This document shows, one piece after another, positions 10,016-22,109 of a stretch of 64,000 nt of DNA; position 1 is the first letter of the stretch; each line of letters begins with the position of its first letter. A program made the position numbers and the translations under genes. The DNA lies in contig OW028584.1 of NCBI GenBank assembly GCA_932294295.1, forward strand, positions 25,467,638 through 25,531,637. Reading direction: 5' to 3'. The notes under the pieces were generated by a model that was not told the origin of the DNA, did no database searches, and saw only the letters and a list, made by a program, of their open reading frames with translations. Source of the stretch: Alitta virens (taxonomy: Eukaryota > Annelida > Polychaeta > Phyllodocida > Nereididae).

Positions 10016-10050
10016 CCAGCCCGAAGGGCCGGGGGGGGGGGGGGGGGACG
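10016..10050 (-). other. J1 3'-terminal C-run plus hairpin
   Basis: On the element strand a run of 17 C precedes GGCCC-TTC-GGGCT, a 5-bp stem closing a three-base loop, about 20 bases from the 3' end. The other J1 3' ends (28248-28270 and 49197-49217) have the same hairpin with C-runs of 9 and 7. Conservation at the 3' terminus suggests a recognition structure for the element's RT. Confidence 0.5.
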
Positions 10051-10289
10051 GGTTCCAGCTGACATCAGATGCTTCAGCGTCTTGGTGTGGTTGGGTCAGG
10101 AGCCCGAGCCAACTGACTGGGGCCAGGAAGGCTCGGGTCCCAGGATGGATCAAGGGCAGGAACGTGTAGAGGGAGGATAGCAAAGGGAGTAGAAGAAAAG
10201 GAGGGAGGCTGAAAAGGAAAAGAAGAAGACGGTTAATGCAATGACAATTTGTTATTTAACATTTTGAGTCAGAGTTGATATTTACCTGG

Positions 10290-12550
10290 GTTTTGAGAGG
10301 GGGAGAGGGAGTCTTCTAATTCGAGAGAGTCTTTCGTTTAGCTGTAGAATGAGGGGGGACTCTTGGTACCGTGGGAGTGAGTTGGAGTGGAGAGCATGGA
10401 GTCTGGGTTCGATCATATCCAGCTGGGCTCTTCTGTGAAGTTCTGAAATGGTAATTGCGGGAAACCTGGGGTGTATCTGATCTTAAAGGCCACTCGAAGA
10501 GCTTTGTTCTGGGCAATCTGGAGTTGTTGGAGGGCAGCTTTGGAGGCATGGACTGTTTTAGGGTAACCTGTTTCGAGAATTGGGCGGATAAAAGTTTTAT
10601 ATAAGTGGAGTAGGGTCTCGGAGCTGCATCCCCAGTCAGTACCACTCAGTCGACGAAGCAAGTTGATTCTCCTTTCGGCATCACAGCGTTTCAGCTTGCA
10701 GTGATGGATCATACTGAGGGTCTTTCCGAGGAATTTGGCTCCGAGGAAGCTAATTCTGAAACGGAGAGTTGAATTGGGGTGTTAAATAAAGTGAGGGTGG
10801 ATACGGCTTTGCTCCAAAGACCTGTAAAGATGGTGAATTGGGTCTTGGAAGCATTAAGTTTAATACGCCATTTGCAGCACCAGGTTTCTAGCTTGTCCAA
10901 GGCCTCTTGTAGTTCAGTTTGGATTTTAGTGTAGACCCTGTGGTTGTTTTGCTTGGAGTTTCTGAAAGAAACCCAAAGTGCAAGGTCATCTGCATACTGG
11001 GAAACCTGGACTGCATCTGAGTTTGAGTGGGAAAAAGGAATATCATTAACAAAAATATTGAAGAGTATGGGGCTGAGTACCGAACCCTGGGGGGTACCCG
11101 CTTCCAGGTGGACCGGTGTTAAGGTGGTGTTACCTACTCTGACAGCTATGGATCTGTCCTGGAGGTACGAGGATAGAAAGCGTCTGACCTTGACTGGCAT
11201 GTCAAGCTGGCTGACTTTGTAACGCAGACCATCTTGCCATACCGAGTCGAAGGCTTTCTCGACATCGAGAAAGATTGCTCCTGTCGTCCATCCGAGGGTG
11301 GTGGCTGTTTTTGCTTCCATAGCAAGTCTGTGTAGGTGTTCACCGGCTTCTTTTCTGGGCAGGTAGGCTCTCTGCCAGGGGTTGAGTTGATCTGAAATGG
11401 TAAGATGGGAAATTAGTTTGGATGAAATGGTTTTTTCTAGGAGCTTACCCAGACATCTGATTAGGCTGATGGGACGATTGTTCCCTGGAGTGAGAGGATC
11501 CTTCCCAGATTTCGGGATCATCACTCCAATGGCAGCTTTCCAGAGTGTGGGGAAGTAACCTATCTGCAAAAGAAAGTGAAAAAATTTTGAAATGAATTTC
11601 AGACCAATATTTGGGAGCTGCTTGAGAATCACGTATCCAATGCCGTCTTCACCAGGAGAGGTGTTCTTGCATTTAGATAGGATTCTCAGGAGCTCCGTGC
11701 TGGACAGTCGTAGTAGTAGGTCGTGGTCGTCACCGTCTTCAACTTCCCACTGGGGAGTGAAGAGGTGGTGGTGGTCAGAGACGTAGTCAGTTACTGTCTG
11801 GAAGTGTAGTTGGTCGAAGTGTGGTGCTGTGTTGATCTGGTGGACTTTGTGGAGGTGATCAGCGAAGACATTCGCTGTGTCAAGGTCGACCAGTGGAAAG
11901 GAGGACTCGTTGGGGTTTGTGTTCGCCTGTGGTGGTGGTTAGACGTTTGAACTGATTCCAGAACTCAGGTGCAAATCTGTAGTCCAACGAGTCGCAGGCA
12001 GTTTTCCACTGGGACTTTCTCTCTTCACTGATGGCAGTAGCGCGACTGCGTTTGATGGCAATGTAGACTGAGCGGATGATGAGGGAACCAGGATTTCTCT
12101 GAGCGAGTCTCCTGGCTCTCCGCTTTTCCCTGATCAGTTGAAGTGTTTCATGAGTGACCCTGAAACCCCTCTTCTTGATAGGCCTGATAGGACAGGCTTT
12201 CTCAGTTGGCTTTCCCAGTTGGCTCGGCGGAGGTTCCTAGCCATCTGGATGGTGGGTTGTGGGCTGGAATTTCCCTGTAAAGAAATATGGAGGGGGAGGT
12301 GGTCACTGCCGATGTCATCTCCAACCCAGAGGTCTTGTAGCTTAGAAGCCACTGCTGGGGTAGCAATGGCTAGGTCAAGGAGGGCTGATGTACCTCTGGC
12401 AGTGCTGAGGTGGGTTGGAGCTCCACCGGCATTGAGCAGCTCAAGATGGTTGGCCTGTAAAATTTAATAGAGTTCATTTCCTCTGGAGTTAGAGGTCCTG
12501 TTATTAATATAGGGGTGGTGGGCATTGTAGTCTCCTAGAAAAATGCAATG
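10290..12550 (-). pseudogene. J1(-) ORF2: endonuclease end and reverse transcriptase
   Basis: The RT frame at 10709-11632 contains FLDVEKAFDSVW, GTPQGSVLSP and QYADDLALW, so all palm motifs are present. A frameshift near 10740 separates the C-terminal part (10316-10712). The endonuclease-to-RT linker carries a deletion (about 12205-12230), and a TAA replaces a Ser codon (about 12466) before the ILQANH segment. Jockey ORF2 has no RNase H, as here. Confidence 0.85.
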
Positions 12551-12648
12551 CCTATATTTAGTTGTGTGTGTGTGTGTGAGTTATTGTTTAACGCCTCATC
12601 AGCACCTGAGTGGGCTATGCAAAGGCTCTCTAGGTTAAGATTGATTAT

Positions 12649-15600
12649 CTATATTTGGTAGTAGAAACCAGAAGCATATAAAAAATCAATAATTGTCTGG
12701 GTTGGATATCTAGTAAAGAGATGTTGTAAGGTAGTAGCTTGAAACAGAGGTCTTCTAATGCGTTGTAAGTGGGTGCAATCTAATAAAATATGTTGGATTG
12801 TTAGGGGGCACCGACAACTCTGGCATACCGGTGCCGGTTCATTGACTAAAAGGTGTAAATGTGTAAGTCTTGAATGTCCTATGAGGCATCTGTGATATAT
12901 TCCTTGATCTTTGCGAGTATTGAACCTACTAGGTATTTTATTTTTAATGCAAGGTAAGATTGAATGCAACTTGTTGTTATAACATTCATTCCATTGTCTT
13001 TGCCAGCAAGACATGATAAAAGATTTTATAGTCATTTTAAAATCAGTGTATGGAATGGTAAAATCAGTTATCTCTTTTGTAAGAGCCCTTTTTGCTGCAA
13101 GGTCTGCTTTTTCATTCCCTTCAATGCCAGCGTGTCCAGGAATCCAGCAGAATACTATGTCTTTGTATTCGTGAAGATAGAAATACTTAATAAGAACATC
13201 TAAGATCCCAGGGTTATCAAGTTGTTTATTTTGGATTGCTTGAAGAGAAGATTTGGAATCAGAACAGATAACATAACGATCTGATTCTGAGTCCTCGATG
13301 TTCTTTAAGGCAAGGTAAATAGCTGTTAATTATGCAGTGTATATTGAGCAGTGGTCTGGAAGACGACATTCAGCTATAACGGTTTTATAAGAAGTGACAG
13401 CACAGCCTACTCGTCTTTCCATTTTTGAGCCATCTGTGTATAGAAATTTGTACGATTCGTATTTAAACCTTATACTATAAAATAGGTTTTGATAGTCTAC
13501 CGGATTGGTTTCGCTTTTCTTAAGCTCTGCCAAATCCAGTATAACTTTCGGGACTGGGAGAATCCATGGCGGAATGGGTGGTACTTCCGTGTTGGCAATG
13601 ATTGTAGTATCAATTTTTGCAGCCTCAAGATAGAATTTCATGCATAATCCCAGTGGTCGAATGGCGTTTGAACGAGATTCATAATGATGCATGTATTTTG
13701 GATGAAATATTACATCATATGTTGGATTTGTTGGAGTTGAAGCTACTTTTAGTATGTATTGCATGGATAACTTGATACGACGAAGGGAAAGTGGAGGTTC
13801 CCCTGCCAGTACATATAAGCTCTCTACAGGAGATGTACGAAAAGCTCTTAAGCTTAGTCGCAGCCCTTGATGATGTACAGAATTCAGGCATTTTAGATAA
13901 GATGGTCTGGCGGAGCCATATACCACAGAACCATAATCAAGTCGAGAACGAGTAATTGCTCGATAGAGACGAAGGAGGACCGTTGTGTCCCCACCCCAAT
14001 TATATTTGCTCACTACTTTAAGGAGGTTCATTGATTTCAGGCACTTTGCTTTCAGTGCTTTGATATGCGGAATGAAAGACAATTTGGAGTCAAAGAGTAC
14101 ACCCAAAAATTTTGTTTCATTCTACACTTTTATTTGACAGTTGTCAATTATTAGTGATGGATCTGGATGGTTTGATCGTAAATAATAGAAAGGCAGACAA
14201 ACTGTCTTCTGTTTAGAGAACTTGAAGCCATTTTCAAGTGACCATTTGTGAATCCTATTCAAATTTAATTGCAGTTGTCGTTCTATGGTTGGCATATATC
14301 TGGAACGATATGCAATGAGGAAATCGTCAACATATAGGGACGACATGAGATTTTCTGAGATGGAATTTACTATACTGTTGATTTTGACGTTAAAGAGGGT
14401 GGGCGAGAGAATACTACCCTGAGGGACTCCATTCTCCTGAGAGTAGGGGCTTGACATCGTTGATCCCACTCGGACCTTAAAGAAGCGATCCTGTAGGAAG
14501 GATCCGATGAAAACTGGAAGGCGACCTCGAAGCCCTAAGTCGTGGAGATCTTTCATTATTCCATATTTCCATGTTGTGTCATAAGCTTTTTCTAGGTCAA
14601 AGAATATGGCTACTATGTGTTCTCTGTTAATGAAAGCATCTCTAACATAAGTTTCCAGTCTGACTAAATGATCTAATGTGCTCCTGTGACGGCGAAATCC
14701 AGATTGGAACTCTGTAATAAGCTGGTTCGACTCCAGGAACCAAACCAGTCTATCAGTAACAATTCGTTCCATTGTCTTACATAGACAACTGGTTAAAGCT
14801 ATTGGTCGATAATTCGTAGGATCACTATGATCCTTCCCCGGCTTGGGAATTGGGATGACCGTGGCTTGTTTCCAGAGGGATGGAAGACATCCCTTCTCCC
14901 AAATTTGATTAAAGATATACAGTAATGTTTTTAAAGAGGATTGAGGTAGGTGTTTTAAGATTTGATAATGTATATTATCAGGGCCTTTTGCAGAGTCAGT
15001 CGCTTTTAAGATGGCCTTCTGAAGTTCTTCGAAGGTGATGTAGGAGTTATAATCTTCGCTGTTATCAGACTGTATATTTAGAGTTAATCTCTCAGCTTGA
15101 GCCTTATAACATTGAAATTCTCTCGTATAGTTCTCTGATGAGGAGTTGTATGCAAACTGTTCTCCTAACTCGTTTGATATTTGTTCTGGTGAGGAGAGAT
15201 GTTCTCCATTCACTTCTAGAATGCTTACATGCGAAGCTAGGTTCTTTCCTTCAATCTTCTTAATCATTTTCCAGACTTTATTGCTAGGAGTTCTTTCAGT
15301 GAGTCTGGAGACATAGTCTGTCCAGCAACTACGTTTTTTTTGCCTGACAATTCTACGCGCTTTGGCTTTCAGGCACTTAAAATTATTCAGATTGTTGATG
15401 GTCGGCTGTGATTTAAAAATTCTGAGGGCTCTCCTACGGTTTTTAATAGCTTCTCTTACTTCGTCGTCAAACAAGGGTCTTGCACTTTGTTTAGAATTAT
15501 TTTTTGTCATCGGTATTGTTTTATTGGCTATATCAGTAATATCATCAGTAAAATCTTCAACGAGATTATTACAATTCCTATAATGAGACATAGTAATTGT

Positions 15601-16332
15601 TTCTAAGCAGTGCTTTTCGAAGGAGGTCCAATCCGCTTTATGCAACTTCCATCGGAGTTGACCCACTTCCCTTGTACCTTCTACGTTTTGTAGGACAATG
15701 GGAAAGTGATCACTGCCGTGAGTGTCCTCTAATACTCTCCATTCAAATTCCAGAAATAACGCTGGATCACATATACTAAGGTCAATTGATGAAAATGTTC
15801 CATGACCTGGGTGAAGATATGTGGATGAACCATCATTGAACAAACAAAGGGTGTGGTCATTGAGAAAATCTTCAATGGTTTTTCCTTTGTTGTTGTGGGA
15901 AGTGCTTCCCCATAATTGGTTATGGCTGTTAAAATCTCCTAGGATAAGACGCGGTTCAGGAAGTTGATTGTAAAGGTTATGCAAATCACTGGCTGTAAGG
16001 TGGAAGGGTGCAGGAATATATAAGGAACATATTGTGAATGTTTTATTCAGGTTCAGATGAACTGCTGTAGCCTGAAGGTTTGTGTTAAGTGGAATATGAG
16101 AATGAATGATTCCATTTTTAACTAAAATTGATGAGCCACCAGTGGCTCTATCGCGGGCAATATTGCCATATGTATTATACATATGGTAGTTTCTCAGTTT
16201 AAAACTATTTGGAGGTTTCAGAAATGTTTCCTGTAGGCAGAAAACACTAGGGTTTAAGTCTTGGACCATGCAACCTATTTCATCGAAGTTGGCTCTGAAA
16301 CCTCGACAGTTCCACTGAATGATACTGTCCAT
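12649..16332 (-). pseudogene. I-like ORF2: endonuclease, RT, RNase H
   Basis: A 1228-codon frame with two in-frame stops: TAG at 14122-14124 (codon 737) and TAA at 13330-13332 (codon 1001). Endonuclease motifs: QWNCRG, CLQETF, LGDFNSHNQLWGS, SDHFPI. RT: FFDLEKAYDTTW, GVPQGSILSP and LYVDDFLI, with YVDD in place of the usual YADD. RNase H: YTDGSK, DSKSS and HAGIEGNEKAD. The TAA falls exactly where the second RNase H acidic residue (Glu of TAELTAI) belongs, one change from GAA. A C-terminal CQSCRCPL...H...C knuckle ends the protein. Confidence 0.9.
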
Positions 16333-16402
16333 GAGTTACTTAAAAGAGTTTAATATTATCATAGTAAAATCTATAGTGCATGGTATGAATTAGTATGAAT
16401 AT

Positions 16403-17824
16403 TTACTTTTTCTTCAAAGTCGCTGCCTCTTTTGGTGTTAAGATCTTTTTGGGGGCCCCACCGTGCTTAGATGGTGGTCTTATGATGCCCAGTGCACTAG
16501 ATTTTTCTAGTGTTTTTCTGATGACGGGGGGGTCTTTTGGGAACAATTGATCTTTTATCAATTGCCCCCTCCTGTTGAGGCCTAGGGATGGTGATAGTCC
16601 CTGCCTCCTCTTCCATCGGCTGGTGTATCTCTTCCGACTCATCGCCGGAAGGTGCACCCTGTGAGGGTACACTAAGCTGTGAAGCAGCAACTAATGGAGC
16701 TACGAGATGTCCTTTACCGACATCTGTAGCATGCTGCTTTATTCTTGCGAGGAGATCGTCTGACTGTAAAGTCTTCGATTCTGGTTTATCTTTCTGCAAG
16801 CTTTGCCCTGCCTTGGAATAATTATAATTAGGATCTAGGTCAATCCTTCGCCTGGGCGATGATCTGGGTGAAGGAGATCTAGGTCCAGCCATCTGAGACA
16901 GGACTGAGTCATAGCTTGCCCCAGCAGCCTGTTCAGCTATACGGCGCGCTTGGGGAAAGGAGATATCCTTGGTGGTCTTCAACTTCAGGATCTCTTTCTC
17001 TAGCTGCCATTTGGGACAGCCACGGTGATAGGCTGGCCCATCACCTCCACAATTAACACAATACGATGTATTCGTACATGGTAAGTCACGGGAATGGGTG
17101 TGTTCCCGTGATCCAGAATTGGCACAGGTTGGTTTGGCACGGCAGGAGCTGCTGAAATGGCCAAATCTTTGGCAGTTGTAACATCGTTTTGGGTTCGGGA
17201 TGTAGGGACGTACCCTACACCACTCGAACCCAATGCTGACCTTGTCAGGCAACACTGTGCCATCAAAGGTCAGAGTGAGTAGCTGTCGTGAATATCTTGG
17301 GGGCTGGCGATGAATGTGGATGACATTGTAGTCATCCAGCCAGTCCCTCAGTTTGTCATCGGAGCAGAGACTGCTCTCATGCGATGTTACAACTCCCTTG
17401 CAGGAGTTGAAAAACCGATGGGGCTCCACCTTAACAGGGGCACCCGCAAAGGCCTCCAACCCCAGCAATTTCAGCGACTGGTCCTTGTGGGCAACCTGCA
17501 CCAGCAAGGACGAATTGCTTAAACGTCTTGTATTTTCAACAAAACCAATGCTTTCCTTAATTGTTCTGCATATTGTTATGGCTGAAAGTCGGGAAAACCC
17601 AGCATCACTGCCAGTAACAACAAGAAACTTGGGCCAAGGCTTAGATATATCTTCATTATTTGAACTTTGATTTGCGTCATCTAATGATGGACGCAAGGTT
17701 AACCAAGTCTGGAATCAATAGCCAATTTTTCGACCTCAGCCTGGTTTACTGCTGAGGGACGCGCACCTTGTTCACCCGGGGGACGTGCGAGCCGGTCTGA
17801 AATTGTCGATTCGGACATATTCAT
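16403..17824 (-). pseudogene. I-like ORF1 (gag-like CCHC protein)
   Basis: The start by homology to the 3653 copy is the ATG at 17824. A one-base shift near 17700 breaks the N-terminus. The main frame (16497-17696) carries CYNCQRFGHFSSSC and CVNCGGDGPAYHRGC. The middle knuckle reads CANSGSREH, with Ser replacing its second Cys. A further shift before 16497 probably hides the true C-terminus (16403-16560, basic, ends ATLKKK). It would encode an RNP-forming protein. Confidence 0.8.
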
Positions 17825-17977
17825 TTTTATTTCCCCTGTATGGTAGGGGACACACCCTCCTGTAAAGCTGGAGCAGCTTGTGCAATGTGCACTGTCCTGT
17901 TTTAGCCACTGGGGATAGAGGACTTCACCCCAAGTGTTTCCACCCTCGCCGCGTGGAGGCCCAGGACCTTCGAGGGC

Positions 17978-18806
17978 GCCTATATTTAGTTAAAAAGAAT
18001 TGAAAAAGGTCATTAGTAATATGGGAATTGTAATAGGGTGGGATATAGTGGGTGACGATGGCAAGTTCACCCAGGGTGGGGATGGCTAGAGTGATGGCGG
18101 CTACATCCTGAGTGAAAAAATCTGTATTAATGTGGGAGAAGGGAAGGTCCTCTTTACAATAGATGGCTGCGCCACCTTTGCCGTCTGTTCCGTCTTTCCT
18201 AGAGGCTAGCTTGTATCCATGGATACGGCTAGGGAGACAATTTGGGTGGAGATGTGTCTCGTTGAGAAGGAGGACGTCGGGTGAGGTCTCAGCAGCATAC
18301 TGAGTGAGAGTATACTGCTTTGCCCTGATGTGCTGGATGTTGATCTGCATCAGATGGGCCATACCTGTAGTTAGAGTGGAGGGCTGGGTGTGGAGGGAAG
18401 GGATGTGAGACATTAATAAAGTGATTTTATGAGTTTTGGTGACATACTAACTTTGTACATAGTAGATACAGTTACCGAGATGATTTCTAGTATGGTGTCT
18501 TCTGTGGTTTTTGGATGGAGAGGTGTGAGGATCTTGGATAGGACTTGCGAAATGCAGGCAGCTATCCTGGTGGCTCGGGAGGAGCAGCACATTCCTTGTG
18601 CCCATGCCCAAGGCCACAGCGCTTACACTTGATGTCATTCTGACAAGTGTCAGCTCTGTGCCCAAAGGATTGGCACTTTGCACATTGGAGAGGTCTTCTC
18701 GTTCTGTAGTCTTCCACTTGAAGTTTCCTGAAATCAAAAAGTAGACCATTATTTATTAAGTTGGTTTTATGTTCAGAGGTGGAGCAAGTGGCTCTGATCC
18801 TATTGG
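17978..18806 (-). pseudogene. J1(-) ORF2 start and ORF1 C-terminus
   Basis: Continuation of J1(-) after the I-like insertion. Endonuclease 5' part: 17992-18413 (QINIQHIRAK, LLLNETHLHP). The ORF1 stop at 18413-18415 overlaps a candidate ORF2 ATG as TAATG. The ORF1 part (18415-18806) has lost sequence around 18570 within the knuckle region. At 18794-18806 the copy ends with CTGATCCTATTGG and a (TG)n tail follows. The same 13 bases restart J1(-) at 32787, so this is the left half of a TSD whose right half is now about 14 kb away. Confidence 0.8.
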
Positions 18807-18956
18807 TGTGTGTGTGTGTGTGAGTTATTGTTTAACGCCTCATCAGCACCTGAGTGGGCTATGTAGAGGCTCTCTAGGTTAAGATTGATTAACTATATTT
18901 GGTAGTAGAAACCAGAAGTATATAAAAAATCTATAATTGTCTGGGTTGGATATCTG
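18807..18956 (-). mobile_element. I-like 3' tail, truncated copy (array left edge)
   Basis: (TG)n plus about 135 bases of I-like 3' UTR and C-terminal codons, cut after GGATATCTG and joined directly to another (TG)n tail. This is what remains, on the left side, of the tail that inserted into J1(-) ORF1. Confidence 0.85.
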
Positions 18957-19505
18957 GTGTGTGTGTGTGTGAGTTATTGTTTAACGCCTCATCAGCACCT
19001 GAGTGGGCTATGTAGAGGCTCTCTAGGTTAAGATTGATTAATTATATTTGGTAGTAGAAACCAGAAGCATATAAAAAATCAATAATTGTCTGGGTTGGAT
19101 ATCTGGTAAAGAGATGTTGTAAGGTATTAGCTTGAAACAAAGGTCTTCTAAAGCGTTGTAAGTGGCTGCAATCTAATAAAATATGTTTGATTGTTAGGGG
19201 GCACCGACAACTCTGGCATACCGGTGCCGGTTCATTGACGAAAAGGTGTAAATGTGTAAGTCTTGAATGTCCTATGAGGCATCTGTGATATATTTCTTGA
19301 TCTTTGCGAGTATTGAACCTACTAGGTATTTTATTTTGAATGCAAGGTAAGATTGAATGCAACTTGTTGTTATTACATTCATTCCATTGTCTTTGCCAGC
19401 AAGACATGATAAAAGATTTTATAGACATTTTAAAATCAGTGTATGGAATGGTAAAATCAGTTATCTCTTTTGTAAGAGCCCTTTTTGCTGCCAGGTCTGC
19501 CTTTT
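18957..19505 (-). mobile_element. I-like 3' tail, unit A (L1-like spacer insertion)
   Basis: A 5'-truncated I-like copy covering the last ~450 bases of ORF2 and the CA-repeat end. Its right flank (TATAGAAAGAATACTG) is the L1-like ORF1-ORF2 spacer, identical to the copies at 41117 and 56447. Its left flank is another tail, so the L1-like ORF1 expected to the left was deleted in unit A. Confidence 0.85.
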
Positions 19506-20154
19506 TATAGAAAGAATACTGTCAAAACCGGTTATTATATAAAAAGTATACTATTAACTATGGGATCATGCAGTTAAAACCAGTCAACAGAATATGTGGT
19601 ATATAACAACTACCACCAGGGTGGACTTTGATTTTTACAGCCACCTGGTGATAAAACCAGAATAAACTCATTTATGAAAGATAAATAAACAGCCTCAACC
19701 AATACCTTATATTGTGATTACCTTGGAGATCTGGTAACCGGAGCCCCCTTTTTGGGACTTCCTGTCACCCAACATGGCATGTAAAAAAACTAAGGTAATA
19801 AAACCAGTTACTGCCACCTATACATGCTTCCATTGAAATTTATTTTGACAATGGAGGGCGCTTCCACCCAACCCACTATTGGCCAAAATGACATATCGGC
19901 TCTGCTATAGTACTGTTGTATCATGAAGCATTAGATTAAACAAAGATACAGCCAGGTAGCTTTAATGTCAATAAAGGCTATGGTATTAAAACCAGTCAAA
20001 TATTGAATATACTGAATCATATGACTAAGGCAATAAAGCCAGTCACAATATCCTTGGGGATATACAATCCACCAGGGGGCACTGATAACCAATGAATTTA
20101 CTGCCACCTGTTGTTTACATAGGAACACAACCAGCCATTACAGCTATTGAATAG

Positions 20155-21060
20155 ATGAGAATTATATCTTTGAATTGTAGAGCAGGTATTAATAATAAAG
20201 ATAAATTAAAGAAATTAATATACTACCTACAACAGCATCCCTGGCACATAGCACTACTACAAGAAACCTCTAAGATTAATGCAAAAGCTTGGGATAAGAT
20301 TAGTAGAGCTCTAAATGTAAAGATACTACAAGACCCTAACACTCAAGGGAAGCCTGGCACAGGGACAGCTACTCTAATTAAAGATAATATAGTAAATAAA
20401 GTAGTGAGCCATAGCTTCCTTCATAATACTAGAACAATAGATATAATAATAGAAGAGGATAATAAAAAATATCATATACTAAACACTTATATTCATACTA
20501 AAAGTAATGAGAAACATAAAGACTTCATAGCTTTAGATAACTATATTAAAACAATAACAAATCATTTAGTAATAGGAGGGGACCTGAATAGCGTAACAGA
20601 ACCATCTCAAAGAACGAGCATAGTAGAAAATGCACAAGCGGATGAATGTTTGATTAACTTAATTAAAGATAATTACTTAGTAGACCTACCTTTATACTTT
20701 AAATTTTACAAACCTACTTACATAGGACAGAGTAGCTCAGCCATGTTAGACCGCTTCATATCATCTGATGTTAGCTTTATAAAGAATTATAATTCATATA
20801 TATGTCCATTTAGTGACCATTTAATGGTGACATTAGACATTTTTGAAAATGAATGTCAACATAAGAATATTAAACATAAAGCTCACTGGAAACTCAACAC
20901 CAGTCTGCTAGAGGACACAAATGTATTAAATAGCTTAAAGGTATTATGGACTGATTGGGTGTTGATAAAAACCAACTTCCAGTCACTCCAGACATGGTGG
21001 GATAAGGGGACAAAAAAAAAAAAAGCAATACCTAATAGAAGTGGGAATAAACAAAGCTAG
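20155..21060 (+). pseudogene. L1-like ORF2 endonuclease domain, unit A
   Basis: 301 codons of APE-type endonuclease: LNCRA (Asn7), LLQET (Glu37), VIGGDLNSV, MLDRF and FSDHLMV. The frame is lost in the A-run at about 21012-21024 just after WWDKG. A second shared shift lies near 21120 before the RT frame begins, so endonuclease and RT are now separate frames though they should be one protein. The endonuclease would nick target DNA for target-primed reverse transcription. Confidence 0.88.
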
Positions 21061-21504
21061 AAGATTAAGAAGTAGGGAAACTGCACTAGTAAATCAAATA
21101 GAGTTTCAACTTAAGCAACCGAATCCACAATCAGAGAAATAAACAGTATGAAGGCAGAGCTGAATGACATAATGGAGTATAACATAGAAGGAGCAAAAAT
21201 GAGATCAAGACAACTGCAACTACCATCAGAAGAAAAAGGCTCAAAGAACTTCTTTAATCTAGAAATAAAAAACAACGCAAAGGAAAGCATTACTACCTTA
21301 ATAAAAGACAACATTGAGATATATAAGGAGGAAGTAAAGAAGGAGATACATAATTTCTATACAAGGCTATACACTTCAGGGGGAAGTGATCCGGAATCCA
21401 CTAATCGGCTTTTAGAACAAATAAGTGAAGGGGACATAAGTGAACAACAAAAGAAAGCATTAAATAAATTCATCAGTACAGATGAACTGAAATTAGCTCT
21501 AGAT

Positions 21505-21929
21505 GTGTGTGTGTGTGAGTTATTGTTTAACGCCTCATCAGCACCTGAGTGGGCTATGTAGAGGCTCTCTAGGTTAAGATTGATTATCTATATTTGGTAG
21601 TAGAAACCAGAAGCATATAAAAAATCAATAATTGTCTGGGTTGGATATCTAGTAAAGAGATGTTGTAAGGTATTAGCTTGAAACAAAGGTCTTCTAAAGC
21701 ATTGTAAGTGGCTGCAATCTAATAAAATATGTTTGATTGTTAGGGGGCACCGACAACTCTGGCATACCGGTGCCGGTTCATTGACTAAAAGGTGTAAATG
21801 TGTAAGTCTTGAATGTCCTATGAGGCATCTGTGATATATTCCTTGATCTTTGCGAGTATTGAACCTACTCGGTATTTTATTTTGAATGCAAGGTAAGATT
21901 GAATGCAACTTGTTGTTATTACATTCATT
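21505..21929 (-). mobile_element. I-like 3' tail inserted in unit A RT
   Basis: A 425-bp 5'-truncated I-like copy with a perfect 14-bp TSD, AATTAGCTCTAGAT, at 21491-21504 and 21930-21943. It is absent from the equivalent sites in units B (43092) and C (58660), so it inserted after the units duplicated. Its 3' end is the usual CA repeat. Confidence 0.93.
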
Positions 21930-22109
21930 AATTAGCTCTAGATAAAATGAAGAGCAACAAAACTCCAGGGAGTGATGGCCTCCAAATGGAATTCTACATC
22001 AAAACCTGGGATTTCATTGGAGAGGACCACACTGAAATAGTAAACAATAATTTCCTTGAAGGGGAAATGTCTAAAACTCAAAAGGAAACGATTATAAAGC
22101 TTCTTTATA

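Larger units (their letters stand above)
9996..12563 (-). mobile_element. J1(-) Jockey-like element, 3' half
   Basis: 3' UTR, RT region and the 3' part of the endonuclease of a minus-strand J1 that inserted into J1(+). It is split at 12563 by the full-length I-like element and continues at 17978. Its 5' end lies far to the right at 33941, because the tandem array is embedded in it. Confidence 0.8.
12564..17977 (-). mobile_element. Nearly complete I-like retrotransposon (5.4 kb)
   Basis: Inserted in J1(-) with a perfect 14-bp TSD, GCCTATATTTAGTT, at 12550-12563 and 17978-17991. The 3' end is a (CA)n microsatellite, seen as (TG)n at 12564-12577. The 5' end matches the fragment ending at 3806. 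Order on the minus strand is 5' UTR, ORF1, ORF2 (endonuclease, RT, RNase H, C-terminal CCHC), short 3' UTR. Two nonsense codons and ORF1 frameshifts make it inactive. Many 5'-truncated 3' tails of this family occur in the array. Confidence 0.92.

Noticed and set aside
9347..10180. A 277-codon plus-strand frame as one protein with a Gly-rich middle
   Set aside because: From 9996 it translates the antisense strand of the J1(-) 3' UTR, including the G-run; only 9347-9995 is endonuclease.
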